A DNA stretch of 64,000 nucleotides, taken from assembly GCA_025201365.1 (NCBI GenBank), contig JAIXMF010000022.1, positions 62,001 to 126,000 of the forward strand. The letters are read 5' to 3'. Origin of the DNA: Syncephalis plumigaleata (lineage: Eukaryota; Zoopagomycota; Zoopagomycetes; Zoopagales; Piptocephalidaceae). How positions within the stretch are numbered: the first letter of the stretch is position 1; each line of letters begins with the position of its first letter. The notes beneath the pieces were generated by a model. It worked only from the letters and a program-made list of their open reading frames with translations, was not told the origin of the DNA and ran no database searches. Shown piece by piece: positions 11,227-23,220 of this stretch. Made by a program: the position numbers and the translations under genes.

Positions 11227-11650
11227 TTACCGGCCTTTTGAGCCCCCTGCATTCTGTTTCCCAGCCCCCTCTGGAGAAGAACTGGGGTGGTTGACGATAC
11301 AACCCCGGTAATTTGTTATTTGTTGTTTGGTTCCTCGATGTCCTTGTCCTCCTTGTCTTGAATGATTGGAAGCAATGACACTTGGATGAGGGTGTGTTGG
11401 AACATCAGTTCCACTACGAAGGCAGTTGGTGATTTGAATGAAATCCAGACGAGCAACCATAACCCCGATTCCACAAACGATACTCGTATCCTTTAACTTG
11501 CATGTCCTCTTTATATTGTTTGATGTGTGCATCTAGTAGAATAATGAATTAGTATACTGTAATAAATATCAAAGTGTAATGAGGTATACTTACCGTAAGG
11601 GATCATGACAAGTAGTAGGACACTTTCTCATTGATAGTGTGGGAGCTATG
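11227..11650 (-). pseudogene. Fanzor/TnpB-like C-terminal remnant in TIR element 1
   Basis: The minus strand is homologous in DNA to 30330-30632 and 62012-62351. It keeps a clean intron (11533-11593: GTAAGT donor, TACTAAT branch site, CTACTAG acceptor) that has lost its donor in the other two copies. Before the intron is CPTTCH, a possible zinc-ribbon half; after it comes an aligned GYEYRLWNR motif, which is out of frame with what follows. It is broken by several frame changes and stops. The family assignment rests on the better-preserved copies. Confidence 0.5.
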
Positions 11651-11924
11651 GTTGCTCGATTTGCTCAAGCACAATGTGTAGGCGATATACGATAAGGTAG
11701 TGTGAGTAGAGTGTAATAGGGACGATTGAACTGGAAGATGAAGATAAGTTTATTCAATTCGTACAAAATAGGACCCATATTTATAGTGGATAATGTAACA
11801 TTATTCAATATTGAAACTATGGTGAGTGTTGAAGGGACATGGCTGTAATACCAGCATAGACACCAATCTCATGATGCAGGAATGGTTGGGGGTAATAATG
11901 AGCAATAAGGAGCGCATCTCAGAA

Positions 11925-12055
11925 AGGATTACGTATACCTCTAGATACATTTAGTCAGTGGTGTTACCTTCAGATGCTCAAAAAAAGAGGATTACGTATA
12001 CCTCTAGATACATTTCATCAATGGTGTTACCTTCAGGTGCTCAAGAAAAGGAGGA
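11925..12055 (+). repeat. Tandem duplication of about 65 bp inside TIR element 1
   Basis: Two adjacent copies begin GGATTACGTATACCTCTAGA and contain TGGTGTTACCTTCAG(A/G)TGCTCAA. They differ at a handful of bases. A third, poorer relative (GGTTCAAAGAAAAGGAGGAT) follows near 12090. Confidence 0.8.
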
Positions 12056-12496
12056 TCAATGCATCAAAGTGGCACAACTCCAAAGGTTCAAAGAAAAGGA
12101 GGATTAGTGCAACAACGAGGATCAAACAGCGGAAAACAACTTATCCGTAATGGTTATCACTTTGCATTCAAGGTATGTAAGTTCTATCAACATGTCTATT
12201 ATTAATATCACTGATTGCAATATGTGATATCGCTATCATTAACATTTCCCTCAACTGCTAGGGCAATGACAACTACTCATTAATAATAGCAATGCGATAA
12301 TGGTGTTAACAACTGTGCAAATTTATCTATTAATAAACTGCAAATGTTAAAGGATAAATGCGCAAATTGGATGGAAAAACACTGTATTGATTTGTTTTTT
12401 TCTTTTTTTCCATCAACACAAGGTTCTTTCCTTCACTGAATCTCTAACTAATCTTTTCTACTTTTATACATTTCCCCTTCTAAATCACAAACAAGT

Positions 12497-13685
12497 ATGG
12501 GTAAACGAAAGACTGACGATCGTATGGAAGGTATGGAGAATGACAGTGAAGAGGACGTCGCTCAGTCACCGTCAGAGCAAGATGATTCCATGGATGTAAG
12601 TAGAGGACGCTTTATCACTACGCTATAACGATAAACTTTAACATAACAATAGGAGGATATGGCCGATTTGAATGTGGACGAGAACGGTATGGTCAATGTG
12701 GATTTCGAGTTCTTCGATCCACGTCCCAGTGATTTCCACGTCGTTAAACGGTTTTTAACGCAACTCTTTGGACCGGACCAGGAGTTACTCGCGTTGTCGG
12801 CACTCGCCGATATGACTGTCGAGCAGCGTCTACTCGGCACCTGCATCAAAGTCGATGGTAGCGAGTCAGATCCATACGCCCTATTGAGTGTATTGAACCT
12901 TACCGAGCATAAGGAGCAGTCGCATGTACGTGGTCTCATCGATTACTTGCTTGATCGGTGTCGTAAGAATGAGCAAGCCACACAAGTGTTACAGGGATCG
13001 CTCGAACGATGTACGGGCACTGTCACCGATGTGGCATTCCTCGTTAATGAACGTCTAATTAATATGCCGGCTCAAGTGGTACCACCCATGTTTAAAATGT
13101 TAGCTGAAGAAATTGAATGGGCCATCGAGGATGTAAGTAACATGAACATATTACTTATATGTATATAATGCCGATAGAGTGTACAAACTAACGAATATAC
13201 ATGTCATTGTAGAAAGAACCCTATCAATTTGCATGGTATATCCTACTCTCCAAAACTTATCGCGAAGTAGCCCCAGTTGCCGATGATGATCTACCAGATG
13301 CACCATTGCCACAAGGAAAGAAAAAGAAAAATAAGGCAAGTGTTTGTATACGTAGATAATAACAGCAATAGCAATACTAATATTCATTAATAAACTAGTC
13401 TACTGAACCTGCTATCTTCCATTATCATCCTGAAGATGAGATCATTGAACAGGTAGGATATACACTGTATCAATCATGTAGACACTCTCTTATTTATTAA
13501 CATGATTGATTATATAGTTTGCCGATATTAAACATGACTTCAACTTCCGTAAACCACCACCAGTAGCAGATGCTATGCGAGCATTCCAAGAAACAGGCAT
13601 TGCACCAGCACGTCGTCTTTATTTCATTCGTCAAGAGAAAATGTCACAACTTATATCAGCATTAGAAATGGCAATTCAAGCCTAG
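12497..13685 (+). CDS. BCP1: BCP1/BCCIP family protein
   Basis: Five exons: 12497-12595, 12653-13132, 13213-13335, 13399-13452, 13518-13685. The protein begins with a Lys/Arg then acidic stretch (MGKRKTDDRMEGMENDSEED). It then follows the BCP1/BCCIP pattern: VNVDFEFFDPRPSDFH, a Gly-Thr-containing TCIKVDG segment, LTEHKEQSHVRGLIDYLL and a C-terminal FNFRKPPPVADAM with FIRQEKM. In yeast Bcp1 acts in nuclear export of Mss4 and as a chaperone of ribosomal protein Rpl23; human BCCIP binds BRCA2. Intron 3 has a GC donor (AAG|GCAAGT at 13336) and a TAG acceptor, a GC-AG intron. TIR element 1 ends 111 bp upstream of the ATG, so the promoter is short or uses element sequence. Confidence 0.93.
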
Positions 13686-13876
13686 ATGAGCACACGACAC
13701 TATTGTACGGATTAACAGGAATGATATCAAATAAGAGTAAAGCACGATTATCTATCTATTATATATCTTTATTGCAATTGAATAATACAATAGTAATCGG
13801 TATTATTATGAACGGAATCTATACAATATTATTAGATTAACTAGTTAATTGATATACATGTATATATCTACAAGAC

Positions 13877-16800
13877 TTACTTCTCAAATAGGGCCATTAC
13901 CATAGCCGGCTTAAGACGAGAGTATTTACGATTACGTATTTGTATATCGAGATACTCATCTTGACTATCCAATGAGAACAGAGTAATCACCTAACAATAA
14001 TAATCATCATCATCATTTAGTAACCCTAATCATCATCATCATCATAATCAATTTACCTGTCGTAATTCAATGAATGAATCCAATAACATAGGATCACCGA
14101 GATCATCGAGAAATCGTTCCAAATACTTTACATCAATATCCATATTAGCAACGAAATTACCATTGAATTTCTTCATCTTGGATCCCAATAGTAATTCCTA
14201 ATCATTATCATCAACATCATTAGTAATAGTAGTAATAGTAATAGTCATTTACATACATTCATGGAAGTAGCCAAATGATCCATAGCTTCAAAGGTGACAA
14301 GTGATTTGATATTCGCCGGTAGATGTGTAAGTACCGTGGTAAACATTTCCTTCAAGTAGCCAACCAATTCTATAGGGGAATAGTTACATGTTATCATTCT
14401 ACTACTACTACAAGTAATCACACGCTTTAATCTTACCAACTAAATAGTTCGCCGGTTGTGTACGCACTTTCTTGGGTGTCCTAATACATTGATGACATTG
14501 AGTATTTCTGTAGATCATGCTTGATGCATACTAACCAATCATAATCGGATGTGACCAAGAATGAGTCCAATTTACTGTTAATCAATTCGAATATACGTTT
14601 CTCCGCTTGTTTCCTAATATCCTCGAATGCATCGCGTGCCTTTAACTTGATCTTACTATGGTCAGTGGGTTGAATAGCCCTAGATAATACTCGCTAGTCA
14701 GTCAAACGCCTTGATTCTTTCTAGTCATTATCGCTACTTACCGACGTTCAGTAAGGAATTTTTCAAATTCACCGCAAACATGATCGAAATGCTCGACATT
14801 GGCATTCAATTGGACTACTTGCATCATGGACGTGGTCTTCAACTCTAGTCGAAGTACATCAGGTACTGTTTTACTTAGAAAACCATCTACCGCCTAGTAT
14901 ACAATAGAATCAAATAATGCAAGCTATCACGTTCAGTTATCTTTAAGCATAATACTTACATTTTGAACAATGCTATCTACTTGTGGCACTACCGGTTGAC
15001 CTGATTCATTCACTGCAAAACTATAGAATTGATCGACACTTCGCTTAATATCAGCGCAAATAAGCGGGATAACACTGCCAAATGGAAGTGTACGAGGGAA
15101 TCTAATCACAATCATCATTAGAATGATATATATGATATACATAGGACATTAATACAATCAATAATATTACCCTTGTTTACGTGCATCAGGCTCTTCAGGA
15201 AACTTGTACAGACCACGTAACACTTTATACTCTTTCTCATCTCGAATAGTCATCGGTTGGAATCCCTTATCAGCCACTCGCTAATCATAATCATTACTAC
15301 TAGATCATCATATATATGTATATATAAATACCTCTTTGAATTGACTACCACAGTTAGAAAGGGTTAGAGCAGCACAACGTTCAATGAGTATTTGTGTTAA
15401 TTCGCGTGGTTTTCTCGTGTCAAACATGTAATGCTACCATTCATGAATGTCAGTCTAGTTCATTACTATTCAATCATGACAATCATAGTAAACTCACCTC
15501 TAATGCCGGTACAAACAAGGTAGTCGATTGTTTTACTTGACTGAGTGCATCAATGTCAGAACACTGTCTAATTGAATCAGATATCATACGAGTAATACGT
15601 TCAGCCACCATTGTCCATAATACTTCCACCTATATCGATGTAATAAATGTCTATTAATATTATAGAGTAGTTAAATAGACATCATCTTACTCTAGCTTTA
15701 GATCGGAATTCCCGTGTTGTATGAGCAATTCGATGTTCTATAATAAAGAATCCCAATATCTCTTGTAGCATATCACCGAGTGCTTTCTTTCCCTCTGGTG
15801 TTGCATCGATCTTTGCCTTTAGAATCAAATCTACTTGAGCCTAGATATATATATGTATATTATTAGTTGTTGACTATAATGACATGTATTCTACTCTATT
15901 CTATTTCTTGTTTGTCTATAGCTCACCTGTCGATCCTCTTCATAATGTTTTTTGAATTCATTTTTACGTCCCAATTTCTCGTAAATATGAATGCATTGAT
16001 AGAGTGGTTTGAAATCAATAGTAACACGTTTATCCTCGAGTAGATCAGCTAGATTCATCTATTAGTTATCTATAGAGCTTTATCCTCTTATTGTCTCACT
16101 TACTATCATTCTCTTCATCTAATACTAGTTCTAATGCCGTGTCTACCGTCTCTCCTTTAGGTGATCTAGCCTGTAAATCACTTGCTTCTTGCATGGCTAG
16201 TTCACCGACCATACGTGATTGTTCACGTAGACTATTCGATATATATATTATAGATTAGCATTATACTATGTATGCATTAATCAATTACTCACTTGAATAG
16301 CCATTCCTTTAGATCGGACATGACTGAACTTTTGATATTCTCCTTCATTAGAGGAATCCACTTTTCTAATAATAACATCATGTTTAGATATGAATATATA
16401 TATAGATATATAGATTACTCACCCATATGCTTAGCAAATTCATATTTGGCCACTTTACGCAAATGAACATCCTCCAATTCTTCGAGTGTCTATATTCATT
16501 CATCTATAAGTAACTATCCTGTATAATAATGATATATTAATCAACTTACCCGTAATCCAGTATAGTAGTTACGATGTTCCAATTGTATACGCACTTTATT
16601 CGCTAATTTGAGTACGTGTAGACAGCGTTGTAATTGATCAATGCCCAGTTGTATATTCTCGCGAATACGTTGAGCTGCATATAATTTTGCTCGCTAATTC
16701 ACGTAGTAAGCATTTATCCACTCACTATTATCACTATTATCACTATCCTTACCTTGGCTACTAGATCTTCACCGGATACTTGTAGTTCACCATTCAATTG

Positions 16801-17360
16801 TAAGACATCCTCTTTCAATGCTACCGTGCCCTGACGTACAAGTAATAGTTCTTCTACAGCTTTAATGAAATCCTATAGATATATCAATATATATCAATAT
16901 ATATATATGCTACTTCTAGATGATAATGGCGTATGCTTGTATGACTCCTTACCTGATAATGCATATTGCATAGACGTTCAATCTCGCCCTCCTTTCGTTC
17001 GACGAATCCCGCCACCTCACCGATAAACGCTTGTTCACGACCAGTCTGACATATGGCTTGAATGGCCGGTCCCATTTGGTCTAGCGAGTCGAATTCAGTG
17101 CCGGCATCTGATAATAATGTGAACTCGCGTGACGGCGACTTCAACCCGGCAGATACTGTTCCAGCAGAGGCTGTAGTATTCACAGATAAATGACGTGGAT
17201 TGTTACGAGGTCCGCCTAGACCAGGTGACTTGACAGAAGGTGGTGCAAGTGCTTGATTATGTCCATGACCACTATTAAGCGAAGTACGATGAGATTCGCG
17301 TGTGTTATGCGAACTAGGAAGTGTAGACTGTCCATGGGCATCAGCAGATGATGGCGACAT
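13877..17360 (-). CDS. SEC15: Exocyst complex subunit Sec15 (EXOC6)
   Basis: About 18 exons run from the ATG at 17360 to TAA at 13877. The first exon (16953-17360) has a Ser/Pro/Asn-rich N-terminus, followed by a typical Sec15 start (GREQAFIGEVAGFVERKEGEIERLCNMHYQ, residues about 107-136). Next come DFIKAVEELLLVRQGTVALKEDVLQLN, QRCLHVLKLANKVRIQLEHRNYYTGLR and TLEELEDVHLRKVAKYEF, hallmark Sec15 helices. The C-terminus ends RLKPAMVMALFEK. Sec15 links the exocyst to the Rab Sec4/Rab11 and tethers secretory vesicles at the plasma membrane. A Ty3/gypsy element (17436-23027, same strand) sits 76 bp before the start codon, so the native promoter is displaced by 5.6 kb. Confidence 0.9.
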
Positions 17361-17435
17361 GTTGAACGGGATAATAAGTAAATAACAATAATGAATAGAG
17401 AGAGAGAGGTAGTAATAGTAAGGGTAAACAGAATA

Positions 17436-17745
17436 TGAGGTACGGGTTGGTTGACTCGTGTCATGGGGAGTGGAGTCTCTCCGGTCCCGGATGTATTATT
17501 CTGGGTAGTGCTCGACATAGCTTCGCTCACGTATAGTATCTCGCTGTTGAACTCTCAACAACCTCTTGCACTCGCAATAACACTAGACAATAAAACGATA
17601 TGATAACTCGAACGATGATTCTTTTATTCATAATAATGTGTACTGGTATTTATACTAAAGCTTAAGTAGCGGAGCGCTACAAGCTTATCAACTTTTACCC
17701 AGGTATTTATCTATATTCCAGCGGCGACCGGGTTATAGTCCCACA
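17436..17745 (-). repeat. 3' LTR of the second Ty3/gypsy element
   Basis: 310 bp, same as 22718-23027 by eye. Being part of a direct repeat, it also carries the ATG and about the first 28 codons of gag, here reading towards SEC15. Confidence 0.93.
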
Positions 17746-17784
17746 ACCACCGGGGCCCACTTGAAGTCTCTAAATCTACTTCAA

Positions 17785-20700
17785 CTAGTAGCCGATCTTT
17801 ATCGGCGCATTATACCTTTTCAGCCGGTTGCCGGATACCGAAGTTTTTAACCTGGTTCCATCTAGTTCCGCAAGACCGTATACTCCTTTGTTCGGTCGTT
17901 CCACTACTACATACGGCCCGACCCATCTATCCTTTAGCTTCCGGTCTAACTTCTTCATTGGTCTGGTATCCAACATCAAGACCATGTCTCCTTCTTCGAG
18001 CGGTTCCTTCCTTAAAGTCTTCTTACTGTCATAATACCGCTTGTTATATTCTCTTGACCTATCGAGCTTTACTCCCGATATCTCCCTCACCCATCCATTC
18101 CTCAATAGTTGCGTTGCCCGAGCAGCTATCAATTCTGATGTCGTCATCTCCTTCTTCCACTCTATCCCCATCCACGTCTCTTCTTCTAAATCAAAAGGCA
18201 GCGCGCACTCCTGTCCATATACCAGTCGGTACGGACTTTGCTGAGTTGTCCTTTTCGTTGTGATCCGATCAGCCCATAATACCGCATGTAGGTATTTTGG
18301 CCAGTTGTCCTTGTCGTCACCAACTACTTTCGCTAAACCTTGAATAATCTCCTGATGTCCTCTCTCCACCATCCCGTTCGCTTGCGGATGATAAGCTGTC
18401 GTCAAATTAAGCTGAATTCCATTCGCCATCGCTAGCTCCTTCATCTTCTTCACGTTCAACTCGCCTCGATCTGCCACCACCTGTCCAGGTATGCCGAATC
18501 GACATATGACGTCCTCGTACAGGAATCTGTAAGCCTCCCCGGATGTCTTGTCGGTAAGCGCTCTCGCCTCTACCCAGCCACTAAAGTCGTCTCTAGCCAC
18601 GGCAAGATACTTCTCACCCGTGGTAGCTGTAGGAAATTGTACTAAGTCAAATCCTATCCTCTTGAATAGTGTCGAACCTATAAATGGCCGTAATTCCTCC
18701 ACTTGCTGATGTTGACTCCTTCTTTGACACGCATCACACGCGCTAACCACTTCCTTACAAGTCTCGTACATCCCTTTCCAATGAAACCGATCACTACACA
18801 ACCTGTACGTCGCTTCCACTCCTCGGTGTGCGAACGGACTCTTCTGATGCACAGTGTTAGCTATTCTTGTTTGCTCTTCTTCCTTAATGATGGCCCTCTT
18901 CGGCATCCCACTCTTCGTTCGTCGGAACAATAGCCCGTTGTGCAGGAAGTACTTCCTCGCCTGCGCTATGACACGTCTACGTTCCTTCGGCTCCATCCCT
19001 TTGTGTAACTCCCCCTTCTCAAGATAATGAAGCAGGTAATAAAAAGGGTGATCGCTGTAAGTTGTCCCCACACTACCTTGCTCAACTCTTTCTTCCATCA
19101 TTCCGTCTTCGCCTCCCACTTCTTGTATAGAATATACCCATAGTGACTCGTCCTCTCCGTCGTCGGCATCACTCAGCTCTTCTTGCTCCGAGTACGTTCG
19201 GCTCAACGCGTCAGCCACTACGTTCTTCTTCCCCGGCACATGACGTATTCCGAAATCGAATAACGTAAGGTAAGCCACCCACCTACTGGCCGCGTCATTC
19301 GGTAGGTCGGGCTTCTGAAGCATCCCGATCACCGGTCGTGCGTCGGTTTCTATCACAAATCGTACTCCATTCACATATTTACGCATCTTCTTCACCATTT
19401 GGTATAGACCAAACAGCTCTCTCTTGATTTGCGCGTACCTTCTCTGTGTTGCGTTAAAGAGGCAACTCTCGTATCGCACGGCGTAACGCTTGCCCTCCTC
19501 GTCTTCTTGCCCTAGTACCGCTCCTGCTCCCACCGGACTCGCGTCCACGGTGAGAATGAGTGGCCTGTCCTCGTTTCCGTACACTGGAGGTCTAATGACA
19601 GGTTGACTGCTAAGACTGTCCTTCAACTTGTCAAATGCATGTTGTTGACCTTCGCCCCAATGAAAACATACGCTCTTCTTCTATAAGTGATACAACGGCT
19701 CCGCGATGATCGAGAAGTTAGGCACGAACACACGATAAAACGCGCAGCATGCTACAAATGACCTAACATCTTTCTTCGTCCTGGGCACTGGCCACTTACG
19801 AATCCGCTCTACCTTGTCAGGCGTAGTAGTTCGCCCTTCCCGCGTACACTGAAAACCCAATACCTCGACCTCAGACATGCCGAAATAACACTTCTTCCCA
19901 CTGACTGTCAGTCCGGCCTCCTTCAGCGTGCTGAGTACATTCACTACATCCTCGACGTGTTCGTGTACGAACTTTCGAACACCCTTCGTCACCTCGGTGG
20001 AGTCCGCCACGGTAGGTCCCTTGATTACCCCGTCGTCGACGAATATGGCCACCTTCTCTGGAATGTATCGTTGTAACACATGATTCACTATCCTCTGGAA
20101 TACTCCTACGCTGTTGCACCATCCCATAGGTAGTCTAGTCATGCGGACTAAACCTATTGGCGTACTCAGCGAGAATATATCGCGATCCCTGCGGTCAACT
20201 GGTATCTGATCGTATCCTGAATATAAATCGAACGTCGTAATGATAGATCTTCCCGACACGTCCTCGGTCAACTCCTCACTCAACGGCGGCGCATTCGCGT
20301 TCTTCACGGTAACGGAATTCACTTGCTGCAGGTCTTGTATGAATCGCAACTTCGACCTGTCCTTCTTGGCGATAACAAACCAACGATTGCTGTACGCGCC
20401 AGTACTCGGCTCGATAATCCCGTTGTCCATCTTGTCCCTCAGTAACTTCACTACCTGGTCAAACATAGCTCGCGGAAGTGGAATGGACTGTTGTTGCCAC
20501 GGCGTATGCGCGACCGTAGGTATTCTAACGGGCGCCTGAAACTCCGGCTTGACCATGCCCATCTCACTGTCGTCGAACGCGAAGGCTCGATCTACCTCCT
20601 TCAACCGATCCTTGAAATGCTGTATCTCCTCCAGGGATAGATTCCCGTCACCTATCTTCAATTCGTCGATCCTTTCCTCGGTCAATCGTATGTTGTCCTT

Positions 20701-22800
20701 CGTTACATTGATCGGACTTCGCTCCTCGGTTTCGGCACTCGGCACCGGTACAGACACTGGCAACTTCTTCTTACCCACTGGCTTGTACTTTGCCGCATTC
20801 ACCTGTCTCAACGTCACCGCTCCCATGACTTCTTCACTATTGTCCACAGCAAGGTTCACCATGCCCAGCTTGTTCACCATGCCTGACAAATTGACTCTAG
20901 CATTTGTCGTCCGTATCCTCGCCGTTGGCGCCGCCACAAACTTCACAACCTGACCACCATCGCGAAGATATACCCATGAACGATCTTGTTCACGTCTCAC
21001 TTCCCATTCCGCCAACTCCAACCACGGTATACCCACTAGCGCGTCGAATGGTATGTCGTCGATGACCAAAGCGTTGGCATTATGAGTTACGCTGCCAACC
21101 GTGATAGGTACACCTCGGCACAATCCTCTTGCCTTCTTGGTGTCTCCTGTAGCACTGGACATACCCCATTCTCCTGTACTCTCCAACGGCCGATTCACCA
21201 CCCTGTCGTAGAGCCTCCCGGAGATAATCGACATTTCTGCTCCAGGGTCAACAAGGATTTCCACCGTCGCGTGCTCGATCTTTCCCGACACTTTCGGTGT
21301 AGGCCTCGCCACTATGTCCTCACTATTCACAGAAGTTCCATCCTCACGCATAACCACCCGATTCACCATAGGGTCTATGGGCATCTTTTTTCGGCTCACG
21401 ATCTGGTTGACTCGCTTCCTCGCCGTCTCCGATATTCCCATAAATTCTTTCATCGTTAGTTCGACACGAGTCTCCGACAGAACCTTCTCGATTACTTGAT
21501 CTTGATCGACCTCTTCTTGTATGGGAGCACGGTACCTGAAAGTAGGGGGCTGTCGTTCCTTCTTCTCAGTCATCGTACCGGCATTCTTCTTCTCCGCGAT
21601 TACTACAGTGTCGTCTGCCGATTCTTCCGTGATAACTCCTCGCGATTCCGCTCGAGTGCCCACACGAGCTCTCTTCTGATTCACCTCACCATAAATTATA
21701 GGTTGAAAATCCGCGGTGAGTTCTATCGGTTCCTCGGCTGGCTGAGCTTCAGTGTCTTCCCATACGACCTCGTACTCAGGCTGCGGTGCTTCCCCTCGAA
21801 ATGTAATCAGATTTACTTGATTCCTCGTGGGAGCTATCTCCTCTACCAACTTCTTCATTCCGCCGTTTCCCGTGTTCAACGGCACCAACTGTCCGTTCGG
21901 ATATGTCACCTTCCCAGCGGCGGTCTTGACCAGCCCTTTTCCGATATCTTCGGTAAGTCGATCACATCTAGCCTTCATATGGTCGGTAGAATCGCAATAC
22001 AAACATCTTGCAACCCTGGCTGTCGTTCGCACGCGTTCGTCGGTCCGGTTCTCCACTAACGAAGCCAATCGTGTGATCATAGAGTACAGATCTTGATACC
22101 CCGTTGGACCTTCTTCCTTAGACACAGTTGGGGCTTTCTTCACTTCGACGTTCCCATCTTCCATCAACTCGGACAATGACGTTCCGACTTTCTTCTCTCG
22201 ATACCAAATCTTCTCTAGCTCGTCTATTAAAGGTAGTAGCGATAGATTGTTGCTATCCAAAGCCACAAGCACCTGGCGTTTCAGATTCGTGCTCAGCATT
22301 CCAAACAACCTTTCCGCCTTCATGGTCGTTGTCATAGCTCCTACACAGCTGGCCATAATCTGGAATTTCTCAAGGTAAGCTGGCAAATTCTTGTAGTCGA
22401 TTCCCTTGCTGAGGAAATCCTCGAACATGCCTTCAGGCGTTGTTGTGCTGGCGTTTGTCTTGTATACTCTTGTAAGTGCTTCCTTCACATCGGTCCACCT
22501 CCCATCCTGTGCAGCAGGGTAGTGTATAATAAAGTTTTGAATTTCCTCGTCCACGTAACTGTTTAGGCAGCGAATCCTCATGCTAGCGTCCCATCCTAGT
22601 TTGTCGGCGTAGCTGTCGTACTGCGATAAAAACTCGTGTATGTTTCCTCCTTCAAATCTCTTTGGTTGAGTATACGCTCCAGAACCGTATGAGCCACTCC
22701 CCGCATTGGGCTCCATTTGAGGTACGGGTTGGTTGACTCGTGTCATGGGGAGTGGAGTCTCTCCGGTCCCGGATGTATTATTCTGGGTAGTGCTCGACAT
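17785..22800 (-). pseudogene. Gag-Pol coding region of the second Ty3/gypsy element
   Basis: Read on the minus strand from the ATG at 22800, inside the 5' LTR. Order: Gag with a coiled, low-complexity N-terminus and one zinc-knuckle-like motif (CLYCDSTDHMKARC); aspartic protease (ILVDPGAEMSIISG and LVGIPWLELAEW); reverse transcriptase with DLYSGYDQIP and the variant active site FVDDG; RNase H (LTVDASPVGAGAVL); integrase with HHCC finger (ending CDACQRRSQ) and D,D-35-E residues (VADRGE, HPQANGMVERGH); and a GPY-type tail (RWVGPYVVV). Gag and Pol share one frame over most of the length. About one interruption is present, so it is listed as nearly intact. Confidence 0.85.
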
Positions 22801-23027
22801 AGCTTCGCTCACGTATAGTATCTCGCTGTTGAACTCTCAACAACCTCTTGCACTCGCAATAACACTAGACAATAAAACGATATGATAACTCGAACGATGA
22901 TTCTTTTATTCATAATAATGTGTACTGGTATTTATACTAAAGCTTAAGTAGCGGAGCGCTACAAGCTTATCAACTTTTACCCAGGTATTTATCTATATTC
23001 CAGCGGCGACCGGGTTATAGTCCCACA
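22718..23027 (-). repeat. 5' LTR of the second Ty3/gypsy element
   Basis: 310 bp. On the minus strand it starts TGTGGGACTATAACCC and ends AACCCGTACCTCA. The gag ATG (22800) and its first codons lie within it. A TGG that could begin the primer-binding site follows two bases after the LTR, which would place it inside gag. Confidence 0.93.
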
Positions 23028-23220
23028 AATAAGTGACAGCGATATCACTTCATTAATTATTATGTGTTATTTCAACAATTTATTAATGTAGTATCATCCT
23101 CACACTTGTGCATTACTTGTAATGATAATGCATTATATGTACCTACTAATCTACTACTAGTACTAATAGTAATGTAGTAGCATGTTAATGTGAATGATAT
23201 CCAATGATTTTATACTGATT

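Larger units (their letters stand above)
11157..12384. mobile_element. TIR element 1 (1.2 kb, non-autonomous DNA transposon)
   Basis: The left end CAGGCTTTTTCCATCC (from 11157) is matched in inverted orientation by GGATGGAAAAACACTG (ending 12384). Both ends are flanked by TA (11155-11156 and 12385-12386). The inverted repeat extends about 27 bp inwards through CCAATTTGCGCA. TA target sites and CAG ends suggest the Tc1/mariner-pogo superfamily. The left part, read on the minus strand, is homologous to the right ends of TIR elements 2 and 3 (Fanzor-like remnant); the right 190 bp is homologous to their left ends. No transposase is present. The end facing BCP1 lies 111 bp before its ATG. Confidence 0.75.
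17436..23027 (-). mobile_element. Ty3/gypsy element in the SEC15 promoter, nearly whole
   Basis: Two 310-bp LTRs (TG...CA on the minus strand) that look identical flank an internal region with gag, protease, RT, RNase H and integrase on the minus strand. The outer flanks share AATA (17432-17435 and 23028-23031), a probable short target duplication. The purine-rich AAGTGGGCCCCGGTGG (minus strand) precedes the 3' LTR. The identical LTRs imply a recent insertion. The element looks nearly whole, with about one break in its coding region. No chromodomain is seen, so it belongs to a different lineage from the element at 2151-8265. Confidence 0.93.

Noticed and set aside
11227-11532. 101-codon minus-strand frame taken as a host gene
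   Set aside because: DNA homology to the remnants in TIR elements 2 and 3 and its place at the element end show it is a decayed transposon gene in a shifted frame.
17216-17530. Minus-strand frame starting in the 3' LTR and crossing the SEC15 start
   Set aside because: Only its first 28 or so codons are gag sequence from the LTR; the rest is out-of-frame SEC15 leader. Treated as an upstream ATG issue, not a gene.
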